Part shown: positions 27,474 through 37,581 of the stretch, one piece after another
Position numbering within the stretch: position 1 is the first letter of the stretch
How the letters are laid out: each line of letters opens with the position of its first letter
Source of the DNA: Alphaproteobacteria bacterium
GTDB lineage: Bacteria; Pseudomonadota; Alphaproteobacteria; TMED109
DNA length: 64,000 nucleotides
Assembly: GCA_030828505.1 (NCBI GenBank)
Contig: JAURCJ010000001.1
Span: 186,001-250,000 of the forward strand
Direction of reading: 5' to 3'
The notes under the pieces: generated by a model
Database searches by the model: none
What the model was told of the DNA's origin: nothing
The model's input: the letters and a program-made list of their open reading frames with translations, nothing else
Position numbers and translations under genes: made by a program

Positions 27474-28496
27474 ATGAATAAAATTATAGATAAAAACAGT
27501 ATACGTGATGAGCCAGACACTATAATAAATGCAAAAAAAATCTTTAATATTAGTAAAGATATTGATGTGCCATGTTATTCACAACCTGATCAATATGTTC
27601 CTGAAATAGATCCTAACTATCATTTTGATGAAGAAACTACATTAGCAATATTAGCAGGATTTAAATTTAATAGAAGAGTTTTAATTCAAGGCTTACATGG
27701 AACAGGAAAATCAACCCATATAGAACAAATAGCAGCTCGTCTAAATTGGAGATGTGTAAGAATAAATTTGGATAGCCATATAAGCAGAATAGACTTGATT
27801 GGAAAAGATGCGATTATTTTAAAAGATGGGAAGCAAATAACAACTTTTAATGAAGGAATATTACCTTGGGCTATTCAGTCCTCTACAGCTTTAGTATTTG
27901 ATGAATATGATGCAGGCAGGCCTGATGTCATGTTTGTTATCCAAAGAATATTAGAGGCTGATGGTAAACTTACACTTTTAGATCAGAGTAAAGTTATTAG
28001 TCCGCATAAATATTTTAGATTATTTGGAACAGCAAATACTGTAGGCTTAGGAGATACAACTGGCTTATACCATGGAACTCAACAAATTAATCAAGGACAA
28101 ATGGACCGCTGGAACGTAGTAACAGCACTTAATTATTTGTCAGAAGAAACTGAGTCTGAAATTGTAAATTCTAAAATTTCTAATTTAAATGAAAGCTTCT
28201 TAAATAAAGAAAATATTTATAATATGGTGAAATTAGCAAACTTAACGAGAAGCGGATTTAAAAATGGTGATTTATCAACTGTTATGTCACCTAGAACAGT
28301 AATATCTTGGGCTGAAAATAGTATAATATTTAAGGATATACCTTACGCATTTAAAGTCTCTTTTTTAAATAAATGTGATGAAACTGAAAGAGCTACCTTA
28401 AGTGAATATTTTCAAAGATGTTTTGGAGAACTCCTTCCAGAAGATTGGTTATCAGCAATAATTGAAAAGCAAATCATAGAACCTAATAATGACTAA
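27474..28496 (+). CDS. cobS: Cobaltochelatase subunit CobS
   Basis: A 340-residue AAA+ ATPase that, with CobN and CobT, inserts cobalt into hydrogenobyrinate diamide in aerobic B12 synthesis. Walker [10 protein letters not shown] lies at residues 73-81, and Walker [10 protein letters not shown] near residue 140. The sensor region [22 protein letters not shown] follows. It overlaps cobT by eight bases, matching their hetero-oligomeric product. CobN is not in the window. CobST-like pairs also occur in genomes without a full pathway, so B12 synthesis is probable but not proven. Confidence 0.94.
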   Translation: MNKIIDKNSIRDEPDTIINAKKIFNISKDIDVPCYSQPDQYVPEIDPNYHFDEETTLAILAGFKFNRRVLIQGLHGTGKSTHIEQIAARLNWRCVRINLDSHISRIDLIGKDAIILKDGKQITTFNEGILPWAIQSSTALVFDEYDAGRPDVMFVIQRILEADGKLTLLDQSKVISPHKYFRLFGTANTVGLGDTTGLYHGTQQINQGQMDRWNVVTALNYLSEETESEIVNSKISNLNESFLNKENIYNMVKLANLTRSGFKNGDLSTVMSPRTVISWAENSIIFKDIPYAFKVSFLNKCDETERATLSEYFQRCFGELLPEDWLSAIIEKQIIEPNND

Positions 28497-30300
28497 TAAA
28501 AGCCATAAAATTGAAGTTTTCAAAAAATCTATATCTTCAACTCTCAAAGCTATATCTAAAAAAAAAGATATCTACATTAATTTTGGAGCAGAGAAAGAAA
28601 TTAGTAATGAAGTAGTTACTCTCCCAATACCAAGTATTAAGCTTGAAGACATAGAAAAAAAAGAAATTAGAGGCATAGCTGATAGTATTGCTCTAAAATT
28701 CAAATATCATGATAAAAAACTGCATGAAAAATTAAAGCCAAACTCCAAAATGATAAATAAAATTTTTGATTCTATTGAAGATGCTCGATATGAAGCAATT
28801 GGGATAAATGAATATTCAGGAATAAAAAATAATTTAGAAATCAATATGGAAAGTAAGTATAAAAACATTCAAATAAACAAAAATGATGTAGCAATTGAAG
28901 ATGCTGCAAAACTAATTATCCAAGAAAAGTTAACAAATAAAAAATTATCCAAGGATTTACATAAAATTGTAGATGTATGGAAAAATGATATTGAATCCGC
29001 AATTAATAAAAATATAGAAGAATTACAATTAAATATGCATAAACAAAAAGATTTCTCAAATATCTCATTAAAATTAGCAGAACAATTACAGTCTATACAA
29101 GCAGAAGTAGATGTTGAGGAAGATAATCAAAATAATAATGATGAAGATTTGGATAATGAGAATCAAGACCAAAATCAAGATCAAGAAAATGATGATCAAA
29201 ATTTAAATGAAGAAAACTCCGAAGCAGAAGAAAATTTATCAATGGAACAAGAAGAGACGGATACAGATATTATAGAGGATGAAAATTCAGATTCAGAAAA
29301 TAGTAAAGATGCCAACCCTTTTTACTCTCCTCCTCAAGAAGAAAAAGATAATTTTATTTATGATGCCTATACTAAAAAATTTGATGAAACTATCTCAGCT
29401 CAAGACTTATGTGATCAAGATGAACTTTTAAGATTAAGAACTAATCTTGATAAACAAATTGATAATATGGACAATATTATTTCTCAGTTAGCGAATAGAC
29501 TACAGAGGAAACTTATGGCTCAACAAAACAGATGGTGGGAATTCAATTTAGAAGAAGGTGTTTTAGATGCCTCGCGGCTTACAAGAATAATCATTAATCC
29601 TCTTCAATCTTTATCTTATAAAGAAGAAATAGAATCAGAATTTAAAGACACTATTGTAACATTGCTAATTGATAATTCAGGTTCTATGAGAGGAAGACCT
29701 ATTACGGTAGCAGCTTTAAGTGCAGATATCTTGACTAGAACTCTTGAGAGATGTGGAGTTAAAGTAGAAATTTTAGGTTTTACTACACGCTCATGGAAAG
29801 GTGGTAAAGCTAGAGACGAGTGGATTAAGAATGGAAGGCCTTCAAATCCTGGTAGATTGAATGAAATAAGACATATAATATATAAAAGTGCTTCTAATCC
29901 ATGGAGAAGGTCTAAAACAAATTTAGGCCTAATGTTAAGGGAAGGTATACTTAAAGAAAATATTGATGGGGAAGCAATTGCTTGGGCAACAGATAGGTTA
30001 AATAAAAGAATTGAGAAAAGAAAAATTTTAATGGTGATTTCAGATGGAGCTCCAGTAGATGATTCAACGTTAAGTACAAATTCTGGAAGCTATTTAGATA
30101 AGCATTTAAGACAAATTATTAAAAAAACAGAAGCTAATTCTAATATAGAATTATTAGCTATTGGCATTGGTCACGATGTAACTAGATATTATAAACAAGC
30201 ATTAACTATTATTGAAGTGGATCAACTTGGTAGCGCTATTACTAACCAACTTGCTATTTTATTCGATAAAAATAAGAGAAAAGTAAAACAGAAAAGTTAA
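28489..30300 (+). CDS. cobT: Cobaltochelatase subunit CobT
   Basis: A 603-residue protein, the partner of CobS in the cobalt chelatase. The N-terminal helical part is followed by a strongly acidic linker rich in Asp, Glu, Asn and Gln at about residues 205-280. A C-terminal von Willebrand A domain follows, with the MIDAS motif DNSGSM near residue 400 and a later [12 protein letters not shown]. The order and the acidic linker are typical of CobT. It starts inside the end of cobS and is followed on the opposite strand by rpmB. Confidence 0.94.
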   Translation: MTNKSHKIEVFKKSISSTLKAISKKKDIYINFGAEKEISNEVVTLPIPSIKLEDIEKKEIRGIADSIALKFKYHDKKLHEKLKPNSKMINKIFDSIEDARYEAIGINEYSGIKNNLEINMESKYKNIQINKNDVAIEDAAKLIIQEKLTNKKLSKDLHKIVDVWKNDIESAINKNIEELQLNMHKQKDFSNISLKLAEQLQSIQAEVDVEEDNQNNNDEDLDNENQDQNQDQENDDQNLNEENSEAEENLSMEQEETDTDIIEDENSDSENSKDANPFYSPPQEEKDNFIYDAYTKKFDETISAQDLCDQDELLRLRTNLDKQIDNMDNIISQLANRLQRKLMAQQNRWWEFNLEEGVLDASRLTRIIINPLQSLSYKEEIESEFKDTIVTLLIDNSGSMRGRPITVAALSADILTRTLERCGVKVEILGFTTRSWKGGKARDEWIKNGRPSNPGRLNEIRHIIYKSASNPWRRSKTNLGLMLREGILKENIDGEAIAWATDRLNKRIEKRKILMVISDGAPVDDSTLSTNSGSYLDKHLRQIIKKTEANSNIELLAIGIGHDVTRYYKQALTIIEVDQLGSAITNQLAILFDKNKRKVKQKS

Positions 30301-30304
30301 TATA

Positions 30305-30595
30305 TTAGTTTTTTATATTTTCTTTACTTTTAATAAGTTTTTTATAGTGAATTGCATTTTCTGATAAATTCTTTTCAAAAGCTGCAGTTAAGAATTTATC
30401 TATTCCACCTTTTTTTTCAACAGTTCTAATAGCACTTGAGCAAACTCTGAATTTAACAGGTTTATTTAAAACTTCACTAAAAAGAGAGATATTCTGTAGA
30501 TTAGGTAAAAATCTTCTTCTAGTTCTATTTTTGGCATGGCTAACATTATTACCATACATCACTTTTTTACCTGTTAGTTCACATACTCTAGACAT
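30305..30595 (-). CDS. rpmB: 50S ribosomal protein L28
   Basis: A 96-residue ribosomal protein. It opens [34 protein letters not shown], the clear L28 signature, with the basic surface that contacts 23S rRNA. Alphaproteobacterial L28 is longer than that of Escherichia coli, and this length fits. It is adjacent to cobT (convergent), as in many alphaproteobacteria. rpmG (L33) is not beside it. Confidence 0.96.
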   Translation of the reverse strand: MSRVCELTGKKVMYGNNVSHAKNRTRRRFLPNLQNISLFSEVLNKPVKFRVCSSAIRTVEKKGGIDKFLTAAFEKNLSENAIHYKKLIKSKENIKN

Positions 30596-30674
30596 TAATT
30601 TAATCCTTTAAATAATTATCAATAATTTAATAAAACCGAAAATGAAATCAGTCAAGAAATCTTTTAAATATGTT

Positions 30675-32828
30675 TTATTTCATATCTGGTCTTTGTTCGA
30701 TTAATCCCAAAACTCTTCTTGCTGCATCAGTTATATTTGTTCCAGGTCCAAATATAGCATCTACACCTGCTTTTTCTAGTTCTAAGTAATCCTCTTGAGG
30801 TATTACTCCGCCAGCAATTATTACCACATTATCATTACCACTATTTTTAATTTCTTTAATCATATTTGGGATTAAAGTAAGGTGCCCTCCCGCTAAACTA
30901 GATGCACCTACTACATCTGGTTTAAATGAGTTAACCATTTCAGATGATTCTTTAGGTGTTTGAAATAAAGGTCCTACTTTTACTTCAAATCCAAGATCTT
31001 CATAGGCACTCGCAACTACGTTTGCTCCCCTATCGTGTCCATCCTGACCTAATTTTACAATCAGAATTTTTGGTTTTCTACTTCTTTTATTTATAAAATC
31101 ATTTATGGCTTCTCTTACATAAACAAAATTCTCATTCTTATTTAACTCTTTTCCATATATACCTGTTACACCCTTATATTCTGCTCTATGACGACCAAAA
31201 ACTTTTTCTAAAGCATAAGAAATTTCTCCTACAGTGGCCCTTTTTCTTGATGCCTCTATACTTAACTCTAATAAATTAGACATGTTATTTTTTGCCCCTT
31301 CAGAAAGAGCTGATAAAGCTTTATTTACAGCCATCTCATCTCTATTCTTTCTTAATATTCTTATATTATTAATTTGTTCTTCTTTAACTTCTTCATTATT
31401 TACTTTTAACACATCAAATTTTGAATCTTCTTTAGGTTTATATTTATTAACACCAACTACTATTGCGTCTGAAGAATCTACAGCAGCTTGCCGTTTTGCT
31501 GCAGACTTTTCTATCATTTGTTTTGGAATGCCTTGCTCTACAGCTTTAGTCATGCCTCCTATCTTTTCTATATCATTGATAATTTTTTCAGCTGCAGCAA
31601 TTAATCTTCCAGTTAGCGCTTCAATATAATAAGAACCTGCCAAAGGATCTACAGTTTTCGTAATACCTGTCTCTTCTTGAAGAATTAATTGAGTGTTTCT
31701 TGCAATTCTCGCTGAAAAATCAGTAGGTAAAGCAACCGCCTCATCAAAAGCATTCGTATGAAGTGATTGAGTTCCGCCAAAAACTGCAGCCATTGCTTCC
31801 ACGGTAGTTCTTACTACATTATTGTAAGGGTCCTGTTCTGTTAGAGACACTCCAGATGTCTGACAATGTGTTCTTAACATTAAGGATTTAGGTTTTTTTG
31901 GGCTAAAATATTTTTGCATTAAACTAGCCCAAAGCCATCTAGCTGCTCTTAATTTTGCGATCTCCATAAAAAAGTTCATTCCTATAGCAAAAAAGAATGA
32001 AAGCCTAGGAGCAAAATCATCAACTTCTAATCCTTTATTTATTGCTGCTCTAACATATTCTAAACCATCAGCAATCGTAAAAGCTAATTCTTCTACCTGA
32101 TTAGCTCCCGCCTCCTGCATATGATATCCACTTATAGAAATAGAATTAAATAATGGCATTTTTCTTGCCGTGTAACTGATAATATCAGATACTATTCGCA
32201 TAGAATGAGCGGGGGGATATATATATGTATTCCTTACCATAAATTCTTTTAATATATCATTCTGAATAGTACCCCTGAGCTCTTCCTCCTTAACTCCTTG
32301 TTCTTCAGCCGCCACAATAAAATTAGCTAATACAGGTAATACTGCTCCATTCATAGTCATAGAAACAGACATTTTATTTAATGGTATTTGATCAAATAAT
32401 AATTTCATATCTTCAACTGAATCTATAGCCACTCCTGACATACCTACATCTCCAGCCACTCTTGGATGATCGCTGTCATAACCTCTATGAGTTGCTAAAT
32501 CAAATGCTACTGATAGACCCATTTGTCCCGCAGCTAAATTTCGTTTATAAAATTCATTTGACTCTTTAGCTGTAGAAAAACCAGCATACTGTCTTATTGT
32601 CCATGGACGTCCTGCATACATAGTTGCTTTAGGCCCTCTTAAGAAAGGTTCAAAGCCTGGAAGTCCTCCTATATGTTTAAGACCCTCTATATCTTTTTCA
32701 GTATATAGAGGTTGGATATCTATTCCTTCAGGCGTTGTCCAAATAAGTGTGTCAGAGTCTTTTCCTTTTAATTCCTTTTTTGCTAAATCTGCCCAATCTT
32801 TAAGGCTTCTAGTAATATTATTACTCAT
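30675..32828 (-). CDS. scpA: Methylmalonyl-CoA mutase
   Basis: A 717-residue adenosylcobalamin enzyme that rearranges (R)-methylmalonyl-CoA to succinyl-CoA. The catalytic TIM-barrel covers about residues 20-560, with [11 protein letters not shown] near residue 73 and [12 protein letters not shown] near residue 394. The C-terminal B12-binding domain carries the DxHxxG motif at D596-H598-G601, with [10 protein letters not shown] and the GPG loop downstream. Length matches the catalytic alpha subunit, which works alone as a homodimer in many bacteria; no small subunit is adjacent. Together with prpE it points to propionate or branched-chain catabolism. The DUF1178 gene lies 25 bases upstream. 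Confidence 0.96.
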   Translation of the reverse strand: MSNNITRSLKDWADLAKKELKGKDSDTLIWTTPEGIDIQPLYTEKDIEGLKHIGGLPGFEPFLRGPKATMYAGRPWTIRQYAGFSTAKESNEFYKRNLAAGQMGLSVAFDLATHRGYDSDHPRVAGDVGMSGVAIDSVEDMKLLFDQIPLNKMSVSMTMNGAVLPVLANFIVAAEEQGVKEEELRGTIQNDILKEFMVRNTYIYPPAHSMRIVSDIISYTARKMPLFNSISISGYHMQEAGANQVEELAFTIADGLEYVRAAINKGLEVDDFAPRLSFFFAIGMNFFMEIAKLRAARWLWASLMQKYFSPKKPKSLMLRTHCQTSGVSLTEQDPYNNVVRTTVEAMAAVFGGTQSLHTNAFDEAVALPTDFSARIARNTQLILQEETGITKTVDPLAGSYYIEALTGRLIAAAEKIINDIEKIGGMTKAVEQGIPKQMIEKSAAKRQAAVDSSDAIVVGVNKYKPKEDSKFDVLKVNNEEVKEEQINNIRILRKNRDEMAVNKALSALSEGAKNNMSNLLELSIEASRKRATVGEISYALEKVFGRHRAEYKGVTGIYGKELNKNENFVYVREAINDFINKRSRKPKILIVKLGQDGHDRGANVVASAYEDLGFEVKVGPLFQTPKESSEMVNSFKPDVVGASSLAGGHLTLIPNMIKEIKNSGNDNVVIIAGGVIPQEDYLELEKAGVDAIFGPGTNITDAARRVLGLIEQRPDMK

Positions 32829-32853
32829 AAATTTATTTTAACCTTTCAATAAA

Positions 32854-33279
32854 TTAATTATCTTTTATCAATGGTAATTTTATAAAAGGAACCCCTTCTT
32901 TCTTAAGTTTTTTTTCCTCTTGTTTTGTTGCTGTACCTCTTATTGGTTTGCTTTTCTTCTTACCATTATAAATCATAGTTGCCTCTTCAGCAAAATTATC
33001 TCCTACGTCAATAGTTTGTTTTTCTATCTCTTTAGTTAAACTTCTAATTTTAGTTTTTAGTTCTATCTCACTTATATTAAGTATATTTTGCTTTTTTAAA
33101 TCTTTTTTTAAGGCAGATTTTTTTATAGCAGGAGCAACTATTGCTCTTTCAACATTTAAATCTCCACATATAGGACAAGATACTAATCCTTCTTTAGATT
33201 GTTCTTCAAAATCTTTTGAACTTGAGAACCAGCCCTCAAAAGAATGAGAAATTCCACATTTAAGATCATATTTAATCAT
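32854..33279 (-). CDS. DUF1178 family protein
   Basis: A 141-residue protein opening MIKYDLKCGISHSFEGWFSSSKDFEEQ, then CPICGD with the family cysteine pair (a likely small zinc ribbon with the upstream Cys). The C-terminal half is lysine-rich and ends near GVPFIKLP, another family mark. Function unknown. In many alphaproteobacteria it lies beside the nitrilase and glutaredoxin genes; here a methyltransferase on the other strand separates them. Confidence 0.87.
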   Translation of the reverse strand: MIKYDLKCGISHSFEGWFSSSKDFEEQSKEGLVSCPICGDLNVERAIVAPAIKKSALKKDLKKQNILNISEIELKTKIRSLTKEIEKQTIDVGDNFAEEATMIYNGKKKSKPIRGTATKQEEKKLKKEGVPFIKLPLIKDN

Positions 33280-33348
33280 ACAATTACCTAAATAAAATAA
33301 AAAATTATTTATTATCTTACTTTTAAAACAATATATAATACATTTAAT

Positions 33349-33900
33349 ATGAATAAAAAATTAAAAATATCTAATAATAATTTTTCATTACCTCCTTCTC
33401 AGTGGATCGTAAATAATTTATCTCAAACTAACACTTCAATAAACTTACTTGATTTAGCTTGCGGAGCTGGAAGACATAGTATTTATGCAGCAAAAATTGG
33501 TCATAGAGTAGTTAGTGTAGATATCGATAAAAATAAACTTACTAAATTGAGAGATAATAAATTAATTAATCCTATTCAAATGGATATAGAGAAAAGCAAT
33601 ACTTGGCCATTTAAAAAAAATATATTTGAAACAATAATAGTCACAAACTATTTGTATAGACCTATTTTTAAATATATTTTAGAAAGTATAAATATCGGTG
33701 GAAAACTTCTATATGAAACATTTACTGAAGAAAATTCAGTATTTGGTAGACCAAATAATAAAAATTATTTACTAAAACCTCAAGAATTACTAGACTACGC
33801 TTTAAAAAATAATTTCAAAATTATAAGCTATGAAGAAATAATTATATCTAAATCCAAACAAAAAAAAGCAGTTCAAAGAATTTCGGCTAAAAAAATATAA
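33349..33900 (+). CDS. Class I SAM-dependent methyltransferase (TehB-like)
   Basis: A 183-residue methyltransferase. Motif I is LLDLACGAGRHSIYAAKIG near residue 38, followed by VVSVDID (motif II acidic residue). The late segment GGKLLYETFTEENSVFGRPNN resembles the SAM methyltransferases annotated as tellurite-resistance TehB-like. The substrate is unknown. It begins 69 bases from the divergent DUF1178 gene and converges on the nitrilase gene. Confidence 0.82.
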   Translation: MNKKLKISNNNFSLPPSQWIVNNLSQTNTSINLLDLACGAGRHSIYAAKIGHRVVSVDIDKNKLTKLRDNKLINPIQMDIEKSNTWPFKKNIFETIIVTNYLYRPIFKYILESINIGGKLLYETFTEENSVFGRPNNKNYLLKPQELLDYALKNNFKIISYEEIIISKSKQKKAVQRISAKKI

Positions 33901-33902
33901 AT

Positions 33903-34694
33903 CTAGAGTTTTCCCCAGATTTTTTTAATATCTTTCGACTTATTTATATCTATATCTGCATATATAAGTTTTTGCTTGTTTTTAGCTTCTACTATTATAT
34001 TTCCCCAAGGATCAACTACCATTGAATGTCCCCAAGTTTTTCTGTTAGGATAGTGCTCACCTACTTGTGCAGGAGCAAGAATCCAACAACTAGATTCTAT
34101 TGCTCTAGCTCTTAAAAGAATTTCCCAATGATATTTTCCTGTATTAACTGTAAATGCGGAGGGAATTGTTATTATGTTGCAACCTTTATTAGACAATGCT
34201 TTATATAATTCCGGAAACCTTATATCAAAACAAATAGTTAAACCAATTTTACCTAATTCATTTTCTACTACTACAATTTCAGATCCAGCATCATATCTAT
34301 TAGACTCATTATATTTTTCATTACTTGATAAATTTGCATCAAACATATTTATCTTATCGTATCTACCAGTTAGATTGCCACTCTTATCTATAAATAATGA
34401 ACGATTTGATAATTTACTTTTATGAGCATTATTTGAAAATACAGCAATAGAACCTAATAAAACATAAATATTATAATTTTTAGCTGCTATTTTTGCATTT
34501 AAAAATACAGGGTGGTCAGCTTCAGAAAATGCATTGGACAGCATTTCTTTACCATTACCCATAAATCCACAATTCTCTGGAAATAAAATTAGATCTGCCC
34601 CATTATTTTTTGCTTTTTTTATTTTATCTTCTATAAATTTAATATTTGACTGAACATCTGGAACAGAAGTCATTTGTACTAGTGCTACTCGCAT
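33903..34694 (-). CDS. Carbon-nitrogen hydrolase (nitrilase superfamily, Nit1/NitFhit type)
   Basis: A 263-residue enzyme with the Glu-Lys-Cys catalytic triad of the nitrilase superfamily. LFPENCGF carries the Glu, GRYDKINMFD the Lys, and LTICFDIRFPELY the Cys. The latter motif is that of the Nit-type amidases that remove deaminated glutathione, a metabolite-repair reaction. Its position directly after a glutaredoxin gene agrees with a glutathione-related role. It is also close to omega-amidases, so repair of deaminated glutathione is the favoured but not certain call. Confidence 0.88.
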   Translation of the reverse strand: MRVALVQMTSVPDVQSNIKFIEDKIKKAKNNGADLILFPENCGFMGNGKEMLSNAFSEADHPVFLNAKIAAKNYNIYVLLGSIAVFSNNAHKSKLSNRSLFIDKSGNLTGRYDKINMFDANLSSNEKYNESNRYDAGSEIVVVENELGKIGLTICFDIRFPELYKALSNKGCNIITIPSAFTVNTGKYHWEILLRARAIESSCWILAPAQVGEHYPNRKTWGHSMVVDPWGNIIVEAKNKQKLIYADIDINKSKDIKKIWGKL

Positions 34695-34961
34695 TTATTT
34701 TTTTTCTTCACTGATAAGTTTATCAAGTTCTCCTTTAGCATTCATACTATATAAGTCATCAGAACCACCTATATGTACATGTCCATAAAATATTTGAGGA
34801 ATACTTCTCTTTCCTCCAGACAATTGAAGCATTTCTTCCATCTTTTCAGGGTTTTTATGAATATTTATTTCATCAAAATCTATATTTTTTTCTTCTAATA
34901 AATTTTTAGCTCTGGAACAATATCCACATAAATAACCTGTATATATACGCATTTTTTTCAT
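34695..34961 (-). CDS. grxC: Glutaredoxin (GrxC-like) with CGYC active site
   Basis: An 88-residue thioredoxin-fold protein. The redox site is CGYC at about residues 12-15, where most GrxC proteins have CPYC. The glutathione-binding IPQIFYGHVHIGGSDDL is near residue 55 with the cis-proline. It reduces protein or small-molecule disulfides with glutathione. The start could also be the second ATG three codons in. It abuts the nitrilase gene with no gap. Confidence 0.92.
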   Translation of the reverse strand: MKKMRIYTGYLCGYCSRAKNLLEEKNIDFDEINIHKNPEKMEEMLQLSGGKRSIPQIFYGHVHIGGSDDLYSMNAKGELDKLISEEKK

Positions 34962-35047
34962 TTTGCCCTCTAATAATATTTCTAGTTATAAGATTATAAA
35001 TAATATATATATGAATAAAAAAAATAAACAAAATTATTTAGGCTTAT

Positions 35048-35836
35048 ATGACTAGTCAAACACAAAATTCTATACCAGAAATATTCAATAGAAAAACTAT
35101 AAAACATAATCATTTTAAATTTAATAAATTATATAAACAAATTGCTAATGAATTAGCTGAACGAATTAAAGAAACTAATATAAATTTTGAATATGCACTT
35201 GAATTAAATTCAAAAACCCTTTCGACTGGGACACAAATTGAAAACACTAAACTAGTTAAAAATTTATATAGAACTATAATTCATTCTCAAACAAAAAACA
35301 CTTTAATTAATTTTTATAGTGATGAGGAATTTCTTCCAATAAAAAATAATTCCTTAGATTTAGTTTACAGCGTACTAGGATTAAATACAGTAAATGATAT
35401 TCCTGGTACTTTTAGACAAATATATAATGCTCTAAAAAGTAATGGTTTATTTATTGCTGCATTTTGGGGAGCGGGCACATTATCACCTTTAGCTGAGGGG
35501 CTTGCATATGCTGATGAAAAAATATTAGGTGGACTATACCAAAGAATTTTTCCTTTTTGTGATATAAAAACAATGGGAAGTTTATTACAAAGAGCAGGAT
35601 TTACAATGCCAATGGCAGATCAAGAAAAAATTGTAAAAAGTTATAAAAACATAAGTAATTTATTTACTGATATTAGATCTTTTAACGAATGTAACAACTT
35701 AAATAGTAGGCCAAAAACATTTACCCCTAAGTCCATATTTAAAGAAGCAGAAATTTATTTGAAAGATAATTATAGTAATAATATAGAATTTTTTATACCT
35801 TATAATATCATATTTATAACAGGCTGGAAAAATTAA
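35048..35836 (+). CDS. Methyltransferase-like protein, NDUFAF5/BioC type
   Basis: A 262-residue protein. The opening IFNRKTIKHN resembles the first residues of NDUFAF5-type proteins (a Rossmann methyltransferase fold acting in complex I assembly). The NSLDLVYSVLGLNTVNDIPGTFRQIYNALKSNGLFIAAFWG stretch is motif IV-V, ending like the family. Motif I is poorly conserved, ALELNSKTLSTG, where an active enzyme would show a G-x-G-x-G loop, so SAM binding may be weak. It could hydroxylate or methylate, or be structural. It starts 86 bases from divergent grxC. Confidence 0.72.
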   Translation: MTSQTQNSIPEIFNRKTIKHNHFKFNKLYKQIANELAERIKETNINFEYALELNSKTLSTGTQIENTKLVKNLYRTIIHSQTKNTLINFYSDEEFLPIKNNSLDLVYSVLGLNTVNDIPGTFRQIYNALKSNGLFIAAFWGAGTLSPLAEGLAYADEKILGGLYQRIFPFCDIKTMGSLLQRAGFTMPMADQEKIVKSYKNISNLFTDIRSFNECNNLNSRPKTFTPKSIFKEAEIYLKDNYSNNIEFFIPYNIIFITGWKN

Positions 35837-35839
35837 ATT

Positions 35840-36226
35840 ATGTTAAATAAAAATATTCTTTATTTAATTCTACTTCTATTCCTTTTTCCGTTCTCAATTT
35901 TGAAAGCATCTAATCAAGAGGAATTATTTTGTAAAGGTATTTATTGGTCTAATAAAGAAGCAAATTATGCAGAATGGAAAGTCATTAAAAGGATTTCCAT
36001 TTATAAAATATATTTCAAGATTAATGAACTTAAAAAAATAGCTAGAGTTTCTTTTAGAAAAGGAAATGCTGGGACAGTTATAGGAATGGGTGGATGGGAA
36101 AATAGAACAGAAGAAAAAAGTTCTTTATCCTTTACTTATTCTCTGACCAATAAAGTATTTAAAATGACAAGCAGATATAGTGATATAAAAATAGAAGGAA
36201 AATGCGAAGGTAATATTTACTTATGA
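35840..36226 (+). CDS. Exported hypothetical protein
   Basis: A 128-residue protein with a signal peptide (hydrophobic residues 6-22, cleavage near ILKAS). The mature part is probably beta-rich, with two cysteines: one in LFCKGIYW at the start and one in EGKCEGNIYL at the end, which may form a disulfide. GTVIGMGGWENRTEEKSSLSFTY is a distinctive central stretch. I do not recognise the family. It lies four bases after the methyltransferase-like gene and overlaps the end of convergent argJ by six bases. Confidence 0.65.
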   Translation: MLNKNILYLILLLFLFPFSILKASNQEELFCKGIYWSNKEANYAEWKVIKRISIYKIYFKINELKKIARVSFRKGNAGTVIGMGGWENRTEEKSSLSFTYSLTNKVFKMTSRYSDIKIEGKCEGNIYL

Positions 36227-37459
36227 TCTATAATCGGCATTAATTTTTATATATTCTTGAGTTAAATCACATGTCCATACCGTTGCATTTTCTTTTCCTG
36301 TTCCTAAATTAACTTCTATTTCTATATTTTTAGATTTCATTTTATTGGCAACGGTTTCTTCTTTATAGTTTTTTACTAAGGATCCCTTATGAGTAATCTT
36401 GACCTTATTTATTGATATAGAAATTTTATCTTGTTTTACTGAACTACCTAACTTGCCTACAGCCATAATTATTCTACCCCAATTAGGATCTTCTCCAGCT
36501 ACAGCAGTTTTCACTAGGGAAGAATTCGCTATTGATAGAGCAATTTCCTTAGCAATTTTATAAGATTTAACGGAATTTACTTTTATTGTAATAAACTTAC
36601 TTGCACCTTCTCCATCACATACAATCTGCTGAGCTAAATTCTGCATAACCTTATCTAATGATTTTTTAAATTTTTCTAAGCGCACGTCTTTTATAGATTT
36701 TATAGGTTTAATTAATTTTTTAGAATTAAGAGAAAATAAAATACAAGTATCTGAAGTAGATGTATCTCCATCAACAGTTATAGAATTAAAAGATTTTTCG
36801 ACTGCATTTTTTAAAAGAATATTTAATATATTTGAAGGAATTGAAAAGTCAGTAAAAATAAAAGCTAACATTGTTCCCATATTAGGAAATATCATTCCAG
36901 ACCCTTTAGCAACACCAACTATTTTATAGTTATTATCTTCTATTTTACAGTTACTTTTTGATCCTTTAATAAAAGTATCAGTAGTACAAATTGATTCAGC
37001 AACTTCTTTCCAAGAAGATTTTTTTTGTTGAATTAATTTTGGAATAGAAGAAGTAATTTTATCACTATTTAAGAGTTCTCCTATAACTCCAGTTGAACAC
37101 ACATAAATTTCATTACTTTTACATTTTAAATTCATAGCTACTTGATTAACTGTATCTTTTACAGCTTTTAAACCTTTTTTACCTGTGTGTGCGTTAGCAT
37201 TACCTGAATTAACGATTAATGCTCTTGCCTTACCTGCATTTCTAATTTTCTTACACCACATAACTGGAGCAGAAGGAGTAGTAGATTTTGTTACCACACA
37301 TGCAACGTTAGTTTTATCAGGCATTGTTATTAAACTTAAATCTAGCTTATCTTTATACCTGATTCCTGAATGAATAGCGGAAAGTTTTATTCCTTTAATA
37401 TTTGGCAAATCTGGAAATACTTTTGGCGCTAAAGGAGATTTTTTAAAATTCTTTGGCAA
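36221..37459 (-). CDS. argJ: Bifunctional ornithine acetyltransferase/N-acetylglutamate synthase
   Basis: ArgJ moves the acetyl group from N-acetylornithine to glutamate (and may use acetyl-CoA), recycling acetyl groups in arginine synthesis. SPLAPKVFPDLPNIKG marks the true N-terminus, and TPSAPVMWCKK follows. The self-cleavage/nucleophile site reads GSGMIFPNMGTMLAF, with the nucleophilic Thr kept and Gly where Ala is usual. VDGDTSTSDT and AGEDPNWGRI are also family marks. The ORF track starts at 37600 and adds 47 hydrophobic residues that no ArgJ has and that overlap secA. I choose the TTG at 37459, giving 412 residues, the normal length. Confidence 0.9.
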   Translation of the reverse strand: MPKNFKKSPLAPKVFPDLPNIKGIKLSAIHSGIRYKDKLDLSLITMPDKTNVACVVTKSTTPSAPVMWCKKIRNAGKARALIVNSGNANAHTGKKGLKAVKDTVNQVAMNLKCKSNEIYVCSTGVIGELLNSDKITSSIPKLIQQKKSSWKEVAESICTTDTFIKGSKSNCKIEDNNYKIVGVAKGSGMIFPNMGTMLAFIFTDFSIPSNILNILLKNAVEKSFNSITVDGDTSTSDTCILFSLNSKKLIKPIKSIKDVRLEKFKKSLDKVMQNLAQQIVCDGEGASKFITIKVNSVKSYKIAKEIALSIANSSLVKTAVAGEDPNWGRIIMAVGKLGSSVKQDKISISINKVKITHKGSLVKNYKEETVANKMKSKNIEIEVNLGTGKENATVWTCDLTQEYIKINADYRS

Positions 37460-37581
37460 TCTAATATCTTTCTTTTTATTAAAGAATAGTATAAAACAAG
37501 TAATTAATTTATAGACTAATGATAAAAAAAAATGCAGTAAAAAATTAATTTTTTTAATAATTAAAAAATAGGACAGTTTAT

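Noticed and set aside
31234-31629. 131-residue plus-strand ORF inside methylmalonyl-CoA mutase
   Set aside because: Antisense to a highly conserved gene; composition is that of a mirror frame.
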